DNA of 60,896 bases, taken from the NCBI GenBank assembly GCA_044233745.1, contig JBIIJN010000006.1, positions 1 through 60,896 of the forward strand, given 5' to 3'. Below, one piece after another: positions 42,840 to 53,173 of this stretch. How positions within the stretch are numbered: the first letter of the stretch is position 1; each line of letters opens with the position of its first letter. The notes under the pieces are model-generated. The model worked only from the letters and a program-made list of their open reading frames with translations, did not search any database and was not told where the DNA came from. This stretch comes from UBA6165 sp044233745. Its GTDB lineage: Bacteria; Bacteroidota; Bacteroidia; Flavobacteriales_D; Crocinitomicaceae. The translations under genes were made by a program, and so were the position numbers.

Positions 42840-45800
42840 ATGAGTATGTTTGAAAATAATAAAGGTGTTGAGAATATGAGTGCAAACCAAGACTATTTCG
42901 AAACTCGCGTGGACATGTCTGCAGAGCCGATTTCCGTTGATGAGTTTTTGGCCGATGAGGAAACGCGTGAGTCCTCAACAAACAGAAGAGATTTCCTGAA
43001 ATTTTTAGGTTTCAGTGTGGCTGCTGCTACTATCGCGGCATGTGAAGCGCCTGTTACAAAAGCGATTCCTTACCTTGTGAAACCAGAAGATATTACTTTG
43101 GGTAAAGCAAATTGGTATGCTTCGAATTATTATGATGGAAACACTTTCGCTTCCATTATGGTGAAAACACGAGAAGGGCGCCCAATTCATATCAAAGGAA
43201 ACAAAGAGTTTGGTTTTGGCGCAGGAGCAATCTCCCCGGAGGTAGCTGCTTCAGTTTTGTCTTTATATGATGGTGAGCGTTTAACGTCTCCATTGGTAAA
43301 CGGTGCTGAATCCAAATGGTCTGATGCCGATACTGCGATCATTAAAGCTTTGAACAGCATTAAAGACAAAGGCGGAAAAGTTGCTTTGGTTTCCAATTCG
43401 ATTATTAGCCCAACAACACAAATCATTATCGGTGAATTTGCCGAGAAATTTGGTAATGTTGAACATATACAATACGACGCGGTTTCTTATTCAGCGCTGC
43501 GTTCGGCAAATGAGAAGTCCTTTGGTAAAGCCGCAATTCCATCATATGATTTTAGCAAAGCAGAAGCTATTGTTTCTGTTGGTGCTGATTTCTTGAATGG
43601 TTGGTTGCTTAGCAATATTTATCGCGCTCAATATGCTACAAACCGTAAGCCTGAAAATGGCAACATGTCTAAACATTTTCAGTTTGAAGCGAATATGAGT
43701 ATTGCAGGTGCAAATGCTGATGTAAGAGGGATGTTTAAGCCTTCTCAATACGCATCTGTCTTGGCGGCAATTGCTGAAGGTGTTGGCGCTGGAAGCATAC
43801 CTGGCGTAAGTGCTGGCGATGCTAAGAATTCAAAAGAAGTGCAACAAGCGGTTGCTGCTTTAAAAGCTGCTAAAGGAAAATCCTTGGTAGTATGCGGAGA
43901 AAACAACGAAGCGCTTCAAATTATAACGAATAAAATTAACCACCACCTTGGGAATTACAGCACCACAATCAATTTGAACGATGCGGTGAATTTATTCCAG
44001 TCCCAAGATGCAGCGTTGAATACTTTGGTGAACAACGTAATCAAAGGCACTGGCGTTGATGGTGTAATTTTCTTTGGGGCTAATCCTGTGTATTCTCATC
44101 CAAAAGGGAAAGCATTCGGAGAGGCTTTAGGCAAATTGGGCCTATCTGTTTCTTTCGCTTCTTGGAACGATGAAACAGCTGCAAAATGTCAATTTGTTTG
44201 TCCAGACCACCACGCTTTGGAGGCTTGGAATGATCACAATCCTGTGGCTAGTATTTATGCTTTGGCACAACCTACTATTAAACCAATTCATAACACGGCT
44301 TCTGCACAGGAATCTTTATTGGTGTGGTCGGGTGCTGCTAATAGAAGCGGCAGAGAAAGCACAGTTTATTACAATAGAATCCGTCAGGTTTGGGAACAAT
44401 ATGGTTATCCAGCTTCTACAGGATTTGCGTCTTTCGAAGACTTCTGGAATGTTTCTGTTCACAATGGTAATAGTACACCTGAAGTAATTGTTCAAGAAGC
44501 ACCAATGTTTGCAGCAGACCTTGCTGGATTGGCTTCGGCATTGCCTAAGTTTGACGGTGGTGTAGAACTTGTTATGTATACCAAAACATCTATAGGTGTT
44601 GGTACGCAAGCGGGTAACCCTTGGTTGCAAGAGATGTCTGACCCGATTTCCAAAATCACGTGGGACAACTACATTACGATGAATTACAAAGAGGCGCAAG
44701 ATGCTGGCTATAACGTTGTTATGGACCAAGAGCATGGCGCTACTTTGGCAAAAATAACTGTGAACGGTGTTTCTTTAGAGTTGCCAGTTATCCCTACACC
44801 AGGTCAAACAAGAGGCACAGTTGGTGTTGCTTTGGGTTATGGTCGTGGAGAGAATGGCGAGCGTATCGGTAAAGGTGCTTTCAAAACCAAAGAATACGGC
44901 GGCTACGAAGAGCAAGATGGTAAGCGTGTAGCTATAGGACAAAACGCATTTAAGTTTGTCTCAATGGCAAATGGCGCTTTATATTTTTCTGGTTCAGCCA
45001 AAATCGCGAAGCTTACAGGAACTTATCCTATCGCTTCAACACAATTCCAATTAACGGCAATGGGCCGTACTTCTATTGTTAAAGAAACAACACTTGAGTC
45101 TTTCTTGAACGATGACGAGGTAGGATATAACTTGCCACATAAGTTAATGACGCACAATGGTCCTGAGGCTGTGAGTAAATTTGACTTATGGAAGTCTCAT
45201 CCGGTTGAACACATCGGGCACAGATGGGCTTTGTCTATTGATTTAAGCTCATGTATCGGTTGTGGTACTTGTTTGATTGCTTGTCAATCTGAAAACAATG
45301 TTCCTGTTGTTGGTAAAGATGAAGTGCGTCGTGGTCGTGAAATGGCTTGGTTGCGTTTAGATCGCTACTACAAGTCAGAAGACGAATTGGCCATTGGTAC
45401 TAAAAAAGAGGATTTTTCTTTCACGCGTTTGGAGAAAAATATCGACGAAAACCCAACGGTTGTTTTTATGCCGATGCTTTGTCAGCACTGTAATCACGCA
45501 CCATGCGAAACGGTTTGTCCTGTTGCAGCTACAACGCATTCCAATGAAGGCCTAAATCAAATGACTTATAACCGTTGTATCGGTACAAGATATTGTGCAA
45601 ACAACTGTCCTTATAAAGTACGTCGATTCAACTGGTTCAACTATCCATCATACAAGAAGTTTACTGAAATCAACCCATCTCAGGATGATTTAGGTAGAAT
45701 GGTATTGAATCCAGATGTTACTGTTCGCACACGTGGTGTTATGGAAAAATGCTCATTGTGTGTTCAAAAAATTCAAGAGGGCAAGTTGAAAGCTAAGGTT

Positions 45801-46109
45801 GAATCTCGTCCGGTTGTGGATGGTGATGTGTCTGTGGCTTGTGCTGATGCGTGTCCTACAAATGCCATCACTATGGGCGACTGGAACGATACCGGTTCTG
45901 CCGTTAGAAAGGCAAGTGCTGAAAAACGCGCTTACCAAGCTTTGGAAGAGGTTGGTATTAAACCAAATATCTGGTATCAAGTTAAAGTTAGAAATCATGA
46001 TAATAGTGAGTTGCGCGAACGTCAAAAAGCGGTTGCAGAAAAGCGTCGTCATGATGAAGCCCGATTTGCCGACCACGGTCATGAGGACAACCATGAAGGT
46101 GGACATTAA
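42840..46109 (+). CDS. actB: Alternative complex III subunit ActB (molybdopterin-like plus iron-sulfur)
   Basis: This 1089-residue protein combines a molybdopterin-oxidoreductase-like region, believed to lack cofactor in this complex, with a C-terminal ferredoxin region. A Tat-type signal is visible (NRRDFLKFLGFSVAAATIAAC), whose terminal Cys may be lipidated. The cluster-binding cysteines fall in four groups: CIGCGTCLIAC; CQHCNHAPCETVCP; CIGTRYCANNCP; and CSLC...CADACP. They are suited to three 4Fe-4S and one 3Fe-4S cluster, as described for the family. The start is taken at ATG 42840, 20 bases after actA; ATG 42846 and 42876 are alternatives. Confidence 0.92.
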   Translation: MSMFENNKGVENMSANQDYFETRVDMSAEPISVDEFLADEETRESSTNRRDFLKFLGFSVAAATIAACEAPVTKAIPYLVKPEDITLGKANWYASNYYDGNTFASIMVKTREGRPIHIKGNKEFGFGAGAISPEVAASVLSLYDGERLTSPLVNGAESKWSDADTAIIKALNSIKDKGGKVALVSNSIISPTTQIIIGEFAEKFGNVEHIQYDAVSYSALRSANEKSFGKAAIPSYDFSKAEAIVSVGADFLNGWLLSNIYRAQYATNRKPENGNMSKHFQFEANMSIAGANADVRGMFKPSQYASVLAAIAEGVGAGSIPGVSAGDAKNSKEVQQAVAALKAAKGKSLVVCGENNEALQIITNKINHHLGNYSTTINLNDAVNLFQSQDAALNTLVNNVIKGTGVDGVIFFGANPVYSHPKGKAFGEALGKLGLSVSFASWNDETAAKCQFVCPDHHALEAWNDHNPVASIYALAQPTIKPIHNTASAQESLLVWSGAANRSGRESTVYYNRIRQVWEQYGYPASTGFASFEDFWNVSVHNGNSTPEVIVQEAPMFAADLAGLASALPKFDGGVELVMYTKTSIGVGTQAGNPWLQEMSDPISKITWDNYITMNYKEAQDAGYNVVMDQEHGATLAKITVNGVSLELPVIPTPGQTRGTVGVALGYGRGENGERIGKGAFKTKEYGGYEEQDGKRVAIGQNAFKFVSMANGALYFSGSAKIAKLTGTYPIASTQFQLTAMGRTSIVKETTLESFLNDDEVGYNLPHKLMTHNGPEAVSKFDLWKSHPVEHIGHRWALSIDLSSCIGCGTCLIACQSENNVPVVGKDEVRRGREMAWLRLDRYYKSEDELAIGTKKEDFSFTRLEKNIDENPTVVFMPMLCQHCNHAPCETVCPVAATTHSNEGLNQMTYNRCIGTRYCANNCPYKVRRFNWFNYPSYKKFTEINPSQDDLGRMVLNPDVTVRTRGVMEKCSLCVQKIQEGKLKAKVESRPVVDGDVSVACADACPTNAITMGDWNDTGSAVRKASAEKRAYQALEEVGIKPNIWYQVKVRNHDNSELRERQKAVAEKRRHDEARFADHGHEDNHEGGH

Positions 46110-46153
46110 TAGTAATAGAATTCGATTTTTGAACGATATAAAAAAAGAAAATA

Positions 46154-47536
46154 ATGCATAAGGAAGCTGCGATTAGAGAACCCCTTGTATTAGGTCATAA
46201 AACGTTTCATGACGTAACTAATGACGTTTGTCAGCCTATCGAGGGCAAAGCACCAAGAATGTGGTATATCTTGTTTACCATTGCTGCAATTATTGGTTTG
46301 TATGGTGTAGGTTGTATTTTATACTTACTCGGAACTGGTATCGGTGTTTGGGGTCTTAACAAAACTGTTGGTTGGGCTTGGGATATTACAAACTTCGTAT
46401 GGTGGGTAGGTATCGGTCACGCCGGAACCTTGATTTCTGCGGTGTTGTTGCTCTTCAGACAAAAATGGCGTATGGCCATTAACCGTTCTGCAGAGGCGAT
46501 GACAATTTTTGCGGTATTCATGGCGGGTCTTTTCCCTTTGATTCACATGGGGCGCCTCTGGATGGGATATTGGGTTTTGCCTTTACCTAATCAGTTCGGA
46601 CCATTGTGGGTGAACTTCAATTCTCCATTGCTTTGGGACGTATTCGCGATCTCAACTTACCTTTCTGTGTCCTTAGTATTCTGGTACATCGGATTGATTC
46701 CTGATTTTGCAACCCTGCGCGATCGTGTAAAAAATCCGCTTTCGAAAAGAATGTATTCTTTGCTTTCTTTCGGATGGTCGGGTAGAGCAAAGCAGTGGAA
46801 CAGGTTTGAATTGGTTTCTTTGGTTTTGGCCGGTATTGCAACACCACTCGTATTCTCGGTTCACTCTATTGTATCATTCGACTTTGCTACCTCTGTGATT
46901 CCAGGATGGCACACCACGATTTTCCCGCCTTATTTCGTTGCGGGAGCGGTGTTCTCTGGTTTTGCGATGGTACAAACGCTCATGCTCATCATGCGTAAAG
47001 CCTTTAAATTAGAAGCGTATATCCACACCAAGCACGTGGAGTATATGAACATCGTAATTATGGTTACTGGTTCTATTGTAGGTGTAGCCTATATAACAGA
47101 GTTGTTCATTTCTTGGTACTCCGGTGTTGAATATGAATCTTATGCATTCATCAACCGTTTCTCAGGACCTTATGCTTGGGCGTATTGGTCAATGATGACT
47201 TGTAACGTATTCTCGCCACAGCTGATGTGGTTTAAAAAATTGAGAAGAAGCTTGTTGTTTACTTTTATTATCTCTATCGTGGTAAATATCGGTATGTGGT
47301 TTGAGCGTTTTGTGATTATCGTGACTTCTATCCACAGAGATTATTTGCCTTCTTCTTGGAGCATGTTCTATCCAACAGCTATCGATATTGGTATTTACAT
47401 TGGAACAATTGGTTTGTTTTTCGTTTTCTTCTTGTTGTTTGCAAGGTTCTTCCCTGTACTTCCTATTGCAGAAATGAAAACAATCTTGAAAACTTCAGGT
47501 GAGTCTTACAAAAACGAAACTGAATCAAAACATTAA
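46154..47536 (+). CDS. actC: Alternative complex III subunit ActC, NrfD/PsrC-type quinol-oxidising membrane protein
   Basis: This 460-residue protein has about ten membrane helices and the NrfD/PsrC fold. GIGHAGTLISAVLLLFRQKWR and HMGRLWMGYWVLPLPNQFGPLW lie in the first half, and VHSIVSFDFATSVIPGWHTTIFPPYFVAGA in the second. It is the likely quinol-binding and proton-translocating subunit paired with ActB and ActF. It starts 44 bases after actB and ends 19 bases before actD. Confidence 0.94.
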   Translation: MHKEAAIREPLVLGHKTFHDVTNDVCQPIEGKAPRMWYILFTIAAIIGLYGVGCILYLLGTGIGVWGLNKTVGWAWDITNFVWWVGIGHAGTLISAVLLLFRQKWRMAINRSAEAMTIFAVFMAGLFPLIHMGRLWMGYWVLPLPNQFGPLWVNFNSPLLWDVFAISTYLSVSLVFWYIGLIPDFATLRDRVKNPLSKRMYSLLSFGWSGRAKQWNRFELVSLVLAGIATPLVFSVHSIVSFDFATSVIPGWHTTIFPPYFVAGAVFSGFAMVQTLMLIMRKAFKLEAYIHTKHVEYMNIVIMVTGSIVGVAYITELFISWYSGVEYESYAFINRFSGPYAWAYWSMMTCNVFSPQLMWFKKLRRSLLFTFIISIVVNIGMWFERFVIIVTSIHRDYLPSSWSMFYPTAIDIGIYIGTIGLFFVFFLLFARFFPVLPIAEMKTILKTSGESYKNETESKH

Positions 47537-47555
47537 TAAGAAATATTTGAATCTT

Positions 47556-48092
47556 ATGGCAGATAGAATTTTTTACGCAATGTACGACGATGATGATGTC
47601 CTGAAAGACGGCGCAAAAAAAGTCGTTTCTAAAGGCATTAAGGTGAATGAGGTATTCTCTCCATTTCCTGTGCATGGAATTGACCCAATTATTGGGGTTA
47701 AGCAAACACGATTAGGAATTATGGCCTTTTTATATGGACTTACTGGTTTGTTGTTGGCCACTGTTGGTATGCGTTATTTTATGGTGGTTGATTGGCCGAT
47801 GAATATTGGTGGTAAGCCTAATTTTTCCTATTTGGATAATCTCTTGGCTTTTGTGCCTGTAACTTTTGAGTTCACGGTTTTATGTGCTGCTCACTTGATG
47901 GCGATTACCTATTTGTTAAGAAATAAAACTATTCCAGGTAGAAAAGCAGAAAATCCAGATCCGCGCACTACCGATGATAAATTTGTCATGGAGGTTCGTT
48001 TGTCGGAAAACAAACAGTTTTCAGCTGATGAGATTTCCGCGATCCTTAAGGAAACCGGAATTATTGAGTTAAATCAAAAAGAATTAAACTAA
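47556..48092 (+). CDS. actD: Alternative complex III subunit ActD (DUF3341)
   Basis: This 178-residue membrane subunit begins MADRIFYAMYDDDDVLKDGA, the usual DUF3341 start, and contains SPFPVHGID near residue 35. Two membrane helices lie at about 55-78 and 100-120. The frame is open upstream to 47499, which would overlap actC; ATG 47556 is preferred because it gives the normal family N-terminus. The role is structural, at the periphery of ActC/ActF. Confidence 0.92.
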   Translation: MADRIFYAMYDDDDVLKDGAKKVVSKGIKVNEVFSPFPVHGIDPIIGVKQTRLGIMAFLYGLTGLLLATVGMRYFMVVDWPMNIGGKPNFSYLDNLLAFVPVTFEFTVLCAAHLMAITYLLRNKTIPGRKAENPDPRTTDDKFVMEVRLSENKQFSADEISAILKETGIIELNQKELN

Positions 48093-48117
48093 CGGCGTTT
48101 TGCCCAAAAATAAAGTT

Positions 48118-48870
48118 ATGTTAAGAAGTTTCACAATTTTAGCATTCGTTTCTGGAGCACTTTTGACTTCATGCAAGTCGAGTGACAGTCCGTTTTACGA
48201 ATATATGCCAGACATGTATCGTTCTGCTGCCATTGAGCCTTATGTAGATTATGGTGAAGTGCGCGAACGCTATGATGCCAATCGTGCGAATACGATTTCT
48301 GCAAAAGTGCCTCCTTTTGGAACAATTCCATTTTTCGGAACGGATATGGAAGAAGTGATGATGATGATGCCTTATATGAGACGCCCGGCTTTAGGGATGG
48401 ACTTAACGCACAATCATTATGGCCTTCTTTTGGCTGCTGATGCTGAAAGTGAGTATTTGGCCGCTGCCAACGATCTTAATCCAATTAAATTGACTGAGGA
48501 AAATGCCCAGCAGGTTTTGGATTTTGGAAAATATGTTTATGTGAAGCAATGTCAGCACTGTCATGGTGAAGCTGGTGATGGTCAAGGACCCATGGTGGTG
48601 TCTGGTGCTTATTCAGGCGTCCCTAATTACAAGTCATTGATGATTGCCGATGGTCAAATGTTTTACTCTATTTACTACGGTAAAGGTTTGATGGGCGCTC
48701 ATGGCCACACGGTTACGAAAAAAGAAATTTGGTCAATCATTCACTATATCAAGCTGTTGCAAGATGCTAACTATGGTAAGTTTGGCGAACAAGCTGTCGA
48801 AGAGGGTAGTGAAGTTGAAAGTGCCGATACTTTAGTAGTTGATAACGCCGCTGCAAATCCAGCACAATAA
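48118..48870 (+). CDS. actE: Alternative complex III subunit ActE, mono-heme cytochrome c lipoprotein
   Basis: This 250-residue lipoprotein has lipobox LLTSC near residue 18 and a C-terminal cytochrome c domain. The heme site is CQHCHGEAGDGQGPMV, and the distal methionine is probably in KGLMGAHGH. An N-terminal extension (YEYMPDMYRSAAIEPY) is typical of ActE and packs against ActA/ActB. The acidic tail ends in ANPAQ. ATG 48118 is chosen over TTG 48100 because it positions the signal peptide correctly. Confidence 0.92.
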   Translation: MLRSFTILAFVSGALLTSCKSSDSPFYEYMPDMYRSAAIEPYVDYGEVRERYDANRANTISAKVPPFGTIPFFGTDMEEVMMMMPYMRRPALGMDLTHNHYGLLLAADAESEYLAAANDLNPIKLTEENAQQVLDFGKYVYVKQCQHCHGEAGDGQGPMVVSGAYSGVPNYKSLMIADGQMFYSIYYGKGLMGAHGHTVTKKEIWSIIHYIKLLQDANYGKFGEQAVEEGSEVESADTLVVDNAAANPAQ

Positions 48871-48904
48871 GATTTTTGAGTACATAATATAGAAAACAAA
48901 CGAG

Positions 48905-50092
48905 ATGGAATTCAGTATTTCAAATAAAGCGAAAAAGGTCATGATCCTCACTGCAATTGTAGGGATAGTTTTGGCTGCAATTGGTATGTTTTATCATGCG
49001 AAAGGCGGACATTTGTTCCAACGAATCATGGCGAACTTATTGTTAGATGGCTTCTTTTTCTTTGCCATTGGTTTGGGAGCTTTGTTTTTCCTAGCCTTGG
49101 CATACGCAACAGAGGCAGGTTGGTATGTTTATATCAAAAGAGTGTTAGAAGGCATGACTGGTTATATTCCAGTGGGTGGTGCTATCTTACTTGTCATCTT
49201 TTTGGTTTTTATTTTTACGGATGGAGCTCATGTTTATCTTTGGATGGACCCAGAAGTGGTTAAGGAAGACCCAATCATCCAAGGCAAAGCTGCTTATTTG
49301 AATAAGGTGTTTTTCATGATCCGTACAGTTATTTATTTGGCTGTTTTCTATTTGTTTTATCGTGGATTTAGAAAGCGCTCTTTGCAAGAAGACATCGAAG
49401 GTGGTACAGCTTTGCATTTTAAAAACTTTAAAAAAGGAGCTACATTTTTGGTGTTCTTTGCCGTTTTTAGTTCTATGTTTTCTTGGGACTGGCTGATGTC
49501 TATTGATGTTCACTGGTTCTCTACTTTGTTTGGATGGTATGTTTTTGCTGGAGTATGGTGCTCATCAATGGTTGTTTTGATGATGTTGTTGTTGTACTTG
49601 CGTGGCAAAGGTTTGATGCCAAAATTGAATGATAGTCATATACACGACGTTGGAAAATGGATTTTTGCCACTTCTTTCTTGTGGTCGTATTTATTTTTCT
49701 CACAATTGATGTTGTATTGGTACGCCAATATTCCGGAAGAAGTGATTTACTATTTTGATAGAATCGAAGACTTCAAATTGTTGTTTTTTGGGATGTTCTT
49801 AATCAATTTTGCTTTACCAATGGTGCTATTGATGTCTAGAGAAGCCAAAAGACATGCAGGTATTCTAACTTTTGTTGGTCTGATTATTCTTGTTGGCCAC
49901 TGGGCCGATGTGTTTATGATGATTGCGCCGGCTGGTATTGGCGCACATGCATCGATTACAGCTCTTGAGGTTGGTTTGTTCTTGTTTTTCGGATCCTTGT
50001 TTGCGTTTGTAGTTCTTACGAGTTTGACTAAAGCACCGCTTGTACCTCTGAAGCATCCGATGTTAGACGAAAGTATTCACCACGAAATATAG
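48905..50092 (+). CDS. actF: Alternative complex III subunit ActF, integral membrane protein
   Basis: This 395-residue protein has about ten membrane helices and is distantly similar to ActC (NrfD-like fold). Landmarks are GYIPVGGAILLVIFLVFIF, FSSMFSWDWLMSIDVHWFSTLFGWYVFAG and HDVGKWIFATSFLWSYLFFSQLMLYWYANIPEE. ActF is the second large membrane subunit of the complex and contributes a putative proton path. It is followed by coxB after 27 bases. Confidence 0.93.
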   Translation: MEFSISNKAKKVMILTAIVGIVLAAIGMFYHAKGGHLFQRIMANLLLDGFFFFAIGLGALFFLALAYATEAGWYVYIKRVLEGMTGYIPVGGAILLVIFLVFIFTDGAHVYLWMDPEVVKEDPIIQGKAAYLNKVFFMIRTVIYLAVFYLFYRGFRKRSLQEDIEGGTALHFKNFKKGATFLVFFAVFSSMFSWDWLMSIDVHWFSTLFGWYVFAGVWCSSMVVLMMLLLYLRGKGLMPKLNDSHIHDVGKWIFATSFLWSYLFFSQLMLYWYANIPEEVIYYFDRIEDFKLLFFGMFLINFALPMVLLMSREAKRHAGILTFVGLIILVGHWADVFMMIAPAGIGAHASITALEVGLFLFFGSLFAFVVLTSLTKAPLVPLKHPMLDESIHHEI

Positions 50093-50119
50093 TTAATTAG
50101 TTAATTTAATAATACAGAG

Positions 50120-51310
50120 ATGAAGTTTATTGCCCTAATAGTCATTGTTTTAGCCATTTTAGCGGTTGCTCAACTAACACGCATTTATGAGCTTACTTCG
50201 AAACTTCGAAATCGCAATGAAACGGATGTGGATTACCGAGACAATAAAATGAATGCCAATTTATTGTTGCTTTTCGGTATAGGAATGTTTGTTTCTTACA
50301 TCTGGATGATTGCGCGTTACGGTGCTGGTGGAAATAGCGTTGCCGCTTCTGTTGAAGGCGTTGAATACGATTGGTTGTTTGGAGTGAATATGATTCTGAT
50401 CAGCGCAATTTTCTTTGTAACCAATGGTTTGTTGTTTTACTTTGCTTGGAAATACCACGCTAAACCAGGTGCAAAAGCATATTATTATACCCACAATACA
50501 CGATGGGAATTGATGTGGACTGCTGCCCCGGCTGCTGTGCTTTCGGTGATTATCGTGATGGGTCTTGTACAATGGAGCGATCGTACAGGTGCGGCAGGTG
50601 AAAATGCTGTGGTAATTGAGTTGTATTCAAAGCAATTTGACTGGGCAGTTCGCTATTCAGGACAGGATAACACCTTGGGTAAGTTTGATTATAAGTTGAT
50701 CAACACCACTAATCCACTTGGTTTAGCTACTACTGAAACTATTGCGGCAAGAGTAGAAGAATTGAAAATTGAAATTGAGGATTTAGAGGCCCGTATCAAT
50801 GACCCCAATACGGTTTATTCTGTTGCTGTATTATCCGAAATGAAAGAGTCTTTGGCAACCAAGGAGCGTTTGTATGTTCGTCTTTTACAATTGCAAGAAA
50901 ATCATGATCCGGCATGGGATGCATCATCTTTGGATGATATTGTGCAACCCGCGAATATCACATTGGTGCTTAAGAAAAATCAAGAGTATGATATGTATTT
51001 CCGTGCGCAAGATGTGATTCACTCTGCTTATTTTCCTCATTTCCGTGCACAGATAAATACGGTGCCAGGCATGGTGACACGATTGAAGTTTACGCCGAGT
51101 ATCACCACAAAAGAAATGCGTAAGAAAATGAACGACAACAACTTCAATTATATTTTGTTGTGCAATAAGATTTGTGGCGCTTCACATTCTAATATGAAAT
51201 TGATTGTTGAGGTTTTGGACGAAAATGAATATGATGTTTGGTGGGCCGAACAAGTAGCTACCAAAACTTTTGGCTTACAAGCAGCAAGCGCCCCTGAAAG
51301 TGCTGAATAA
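50120..51310 (+). CDS. coxB: Cytochrome c oxidase subunit II
   Basis: This 396-residue subunit receives electrons at the CuA site. Membrane helices are seen at about 1-16, 45-68, 85-108 and 125-145, one or two more than the classic pair. CuA ligands are His301 (VIHSAYFPHFR) and the cluster CNKICGASHSNM at 348-359 (Cys348, Cys352, His356, Met359). The usual Glu between the two cysteines is Lys350; I believe this is common in Bacteroidota. Residues of about 205-275 form a charged helical insert (ARVEELKIEIEDLEARI and EMKESLATKERLYVRL) within the cupredoxin domain. The gene sits directly between actF and coxA. Confidence 0.93.
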   Translation: MKFIALIVIVLAILAVAQLTRIYELTSKLRNRNETDVDYRDNKMNANLLLLFGIGMFVSYIWMIARYGAGGNSVAASVEGVEYDWLFGVNMILISAIFFVTNGLLFYFAWKYHAKPGAKAYYYTHNTRWELMWTAAPAAVLSVIIVMGLVQWSDRTGAAGENAVVIELYSKQFDWAVRYSGQDNTLGKFDYKLINTTNPLGLATTETIAARVEELKIEIEDLEARINDPNTVYSVAVLSEMKESLATKERLYVRLLQLQENHDPAWDASSLDDIVQPANITLVLKKNQEYDMYFRAQDVIHSAYFPHFRAQINTVPGMVTRLKFTPSITTKEMRKKMNDNNFNYILLCNKICGASHSNMKLIVEVLDENEYDVWWAEQVATKTFGLQAASAPESAE

Positions 51311-51361
51311 TTTGAATTCTTTGATATAACTTTTATAAACCACTTATAAACAAATATTATA

Positions 51362-53149
51362 ATGGCAGCTAGTACACACGAACACGCACATCACGAAGAG
51401 AGTTTCGTTTCTAAGTATATCTTTTCACAAGACCACAAAATGATTTCTAAGCAATTTTTGCTTACGGCAATTGTTATGGGTCTTATTGCTATGATTTTAT
51501 CTACTTTGTTTAGAATCCAATTGGGTTGGCCTGAACAAAGCTCGGATATTTTGCATGCATTTTTAGGGGATCGTTGGGCACCCAATGGAATATTGGATAG
51601 AAATATGTATCTGGGTCTTGTTACCATGCATGGGACAATTATGGTATTCTTCCTTTTAACAGGTGGTTTGTCTGGCACATTCTCGAATTTACTTATTCCA
51701 TTGCAGATAGGCGCCCGTGATATGGCTTCTGGTTTCTTGAACATGCTTTCTTACTGGATGTTTTTCATCTCGTCTGTAATCATGGTAATTTCTTTGTTTG
51801 TTGAAACGGGTCCTGCAATGGCTGGATGGACGGTTTATCCTCCGTTATCTGCCTTGCCTCAAGCAGTTCCTGGTTCTGGTTTGGGTATGACTCTATGGTT
51901 GGTTTCCATGGCTATTTTCATTGCCTCTTCTTTGTTAGGCTCCTTGAACTACATCGTTACTATTTTGAACTTACGTACAAAAGGAATGACAATGCTTCGT
52001 TTGCCATTAACGATTTGGGCTTTCTTTGTTACAGCAGTTTTAGGTGTATTGTCTTTCCCTGTTCTTCTTTCAGCAGCGTTATTGTTGATTATGGATAGAA
52101 CGATGGGTACCTCTTTCTATTTGAGCGACATTATTGTTGGTGGTGAAATGCTTGATAACACAGGTGGTTCTCCATTGTTGTATCAGCACTTGTTCTGGTT
52201 CTTGGGTCACCCTGAGGTGTATATCGTATTGTTGCCAGCACTTGGTTTAACATCTGAGGTTATTTCTACAAATGCGCGCAAACCAATTTTTGGTTATAAA
52301 GCGATGATTACCTCAATCTTGGGTATTGGTTTCTTATCTTTTATTGTTTGGGCTCACCACATGTTTGTAACCGGCATGAGCCCTTTTCTAGGCAGCTTGT
52401 TCGTTTTTACCACTTTGTTGATTGCTATACCTTCAGCGGTGAAAGTATTTAACTATTTGACTACGCTTTGGCGAAGTACAGCTATTTATACGCCACAAAT
52501 GTTGTTCTCTATCGCGCTCGTTTCTACATTTATTACAGGTGGTGTTACAGGTATTATCTTGGCCGACTCTGCCTTGGATATTGCAGTACACGATACTTAT
52601 TTCGTCGTAGCCCACTTCCACGTGGTAATGGGTCTATCGGCAGTGTTTGGTATGTTTGCCGGAGTTTATCATTGGTTCCCTAAAATGTACGGTCGCATGA
52701 TGAATCTGCGTATTGGTTATGTTCACTTTTGGTTGACTTTGATATCTGGATACGGCGTGTTCTTCCCAATGCACTTTGTGGGTATTGCTGGTGCTCCTCG
52801 TCGTTATTATGATTATTCTGTTTACGAAGGATTTGACATGAACCAATTCAACATCATCATGGAGTTGAATGTAATCATTTCAATTTTTGCTATCATTGGT
52901 TTGTTGGCTCAAGGATTGTTCTTGTATAATTTCTTCTACAGCATTTACCGTGGCCCTAAAGCTGTTCAAAATCCTTGGAGAGGAAATACGCTTGAATGGA
53001 CTACACCAGTTGAACACGTACATGGCAATTGGCCAGGTGCTCTTCCTGTGGTTCACCGTTGGCCTTATGATTACAGTAAGCCAGGTGCCGAAGAAGATTT
53101 TATCTTGCAAACGGTGCCTTTAGCAGAAGGAGAAACTGAAGAGCATTAA
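51362..53149 (+). CDS. coxA: Cytochrome c oxidase subunit I
   Basis: This 595-residue subunit reduces oxygen to water and pumps protons. The heme and copper ligands are present: His90 for the low-spin heme (TMHGTIMVF), His283 of GHPEVYI with the cross-linked Tyr287 and the A-type Glu285, His332 and His333 (WAHHMF), and His418 and His420 (VAHFHVV) for the high-spin and low-spin hemes. Twelve membrane helices fit the length. The N-terminus is His-rich (HEHAHHEE). It is the last gene of the operon; no subunit III gene follows. Confidence 0.96.
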   Translation: MAASTHEHAHHEESFVSKYIFSQDHKMISKQFLLTAIVMGLIAMILSTLFRIQLGWPEQSSDILHAFLGDRWAPNGILDRNMYLGLVTMHGTIMVFFLLTGGLSGTFSNLLIPLQIGARDMASGFLNMLSYWMFFISSVIMVISLFVETGPAMAGWTVYPPLSALPQAVPGSGLGMTLWLVSMAIFIASSLLGSLNYIVTILNLRTKGMTMLRLPLTIWAFFVTAVLGVLSFPVLLSAALLLIMDRTMGTSFYLSDIIVGGEMLDNTGGSPLLYQHLFWFLGHPEVYIVLLPALGLTSEVISTNARKPIFGYKAMITSILGIGFLSFIVWAHHMFVTGMSPFLGSLFVFTTLLIAIPSAVKVFNYLTTLWRSTAIYTPQMLFSIALVSTFITGGVTGIILADSALDIAVHDTYFVVAHFHVVMGLSAVFGMFAGVYHWFPKMYGRMMNLRIGYVHFWLTLISGYGVFFPMHFVGIAGAPRRYYDYSVYEGFDMNQFNIIMELNVIISIFAIIGLLAQGLFLYNFFYSIYRGPKAVQNPWRGNTLEWTTPVEHVHGNWPGALPVVHRWPYDYSKPGAEEDFILQTVPLAEGETEEH

Positions 53150-53173
53150 CAAATTCAAAAGATATGTGTATTG

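Noticed and set aside
50120..51310. Glu-to-Lys change between the CuA cysteines of CoxB as a loss-of-function sign
   Set aside because: All metal-ligand residues are present and this variant is, as far as I know, usual in Bacteroidota oxidases.
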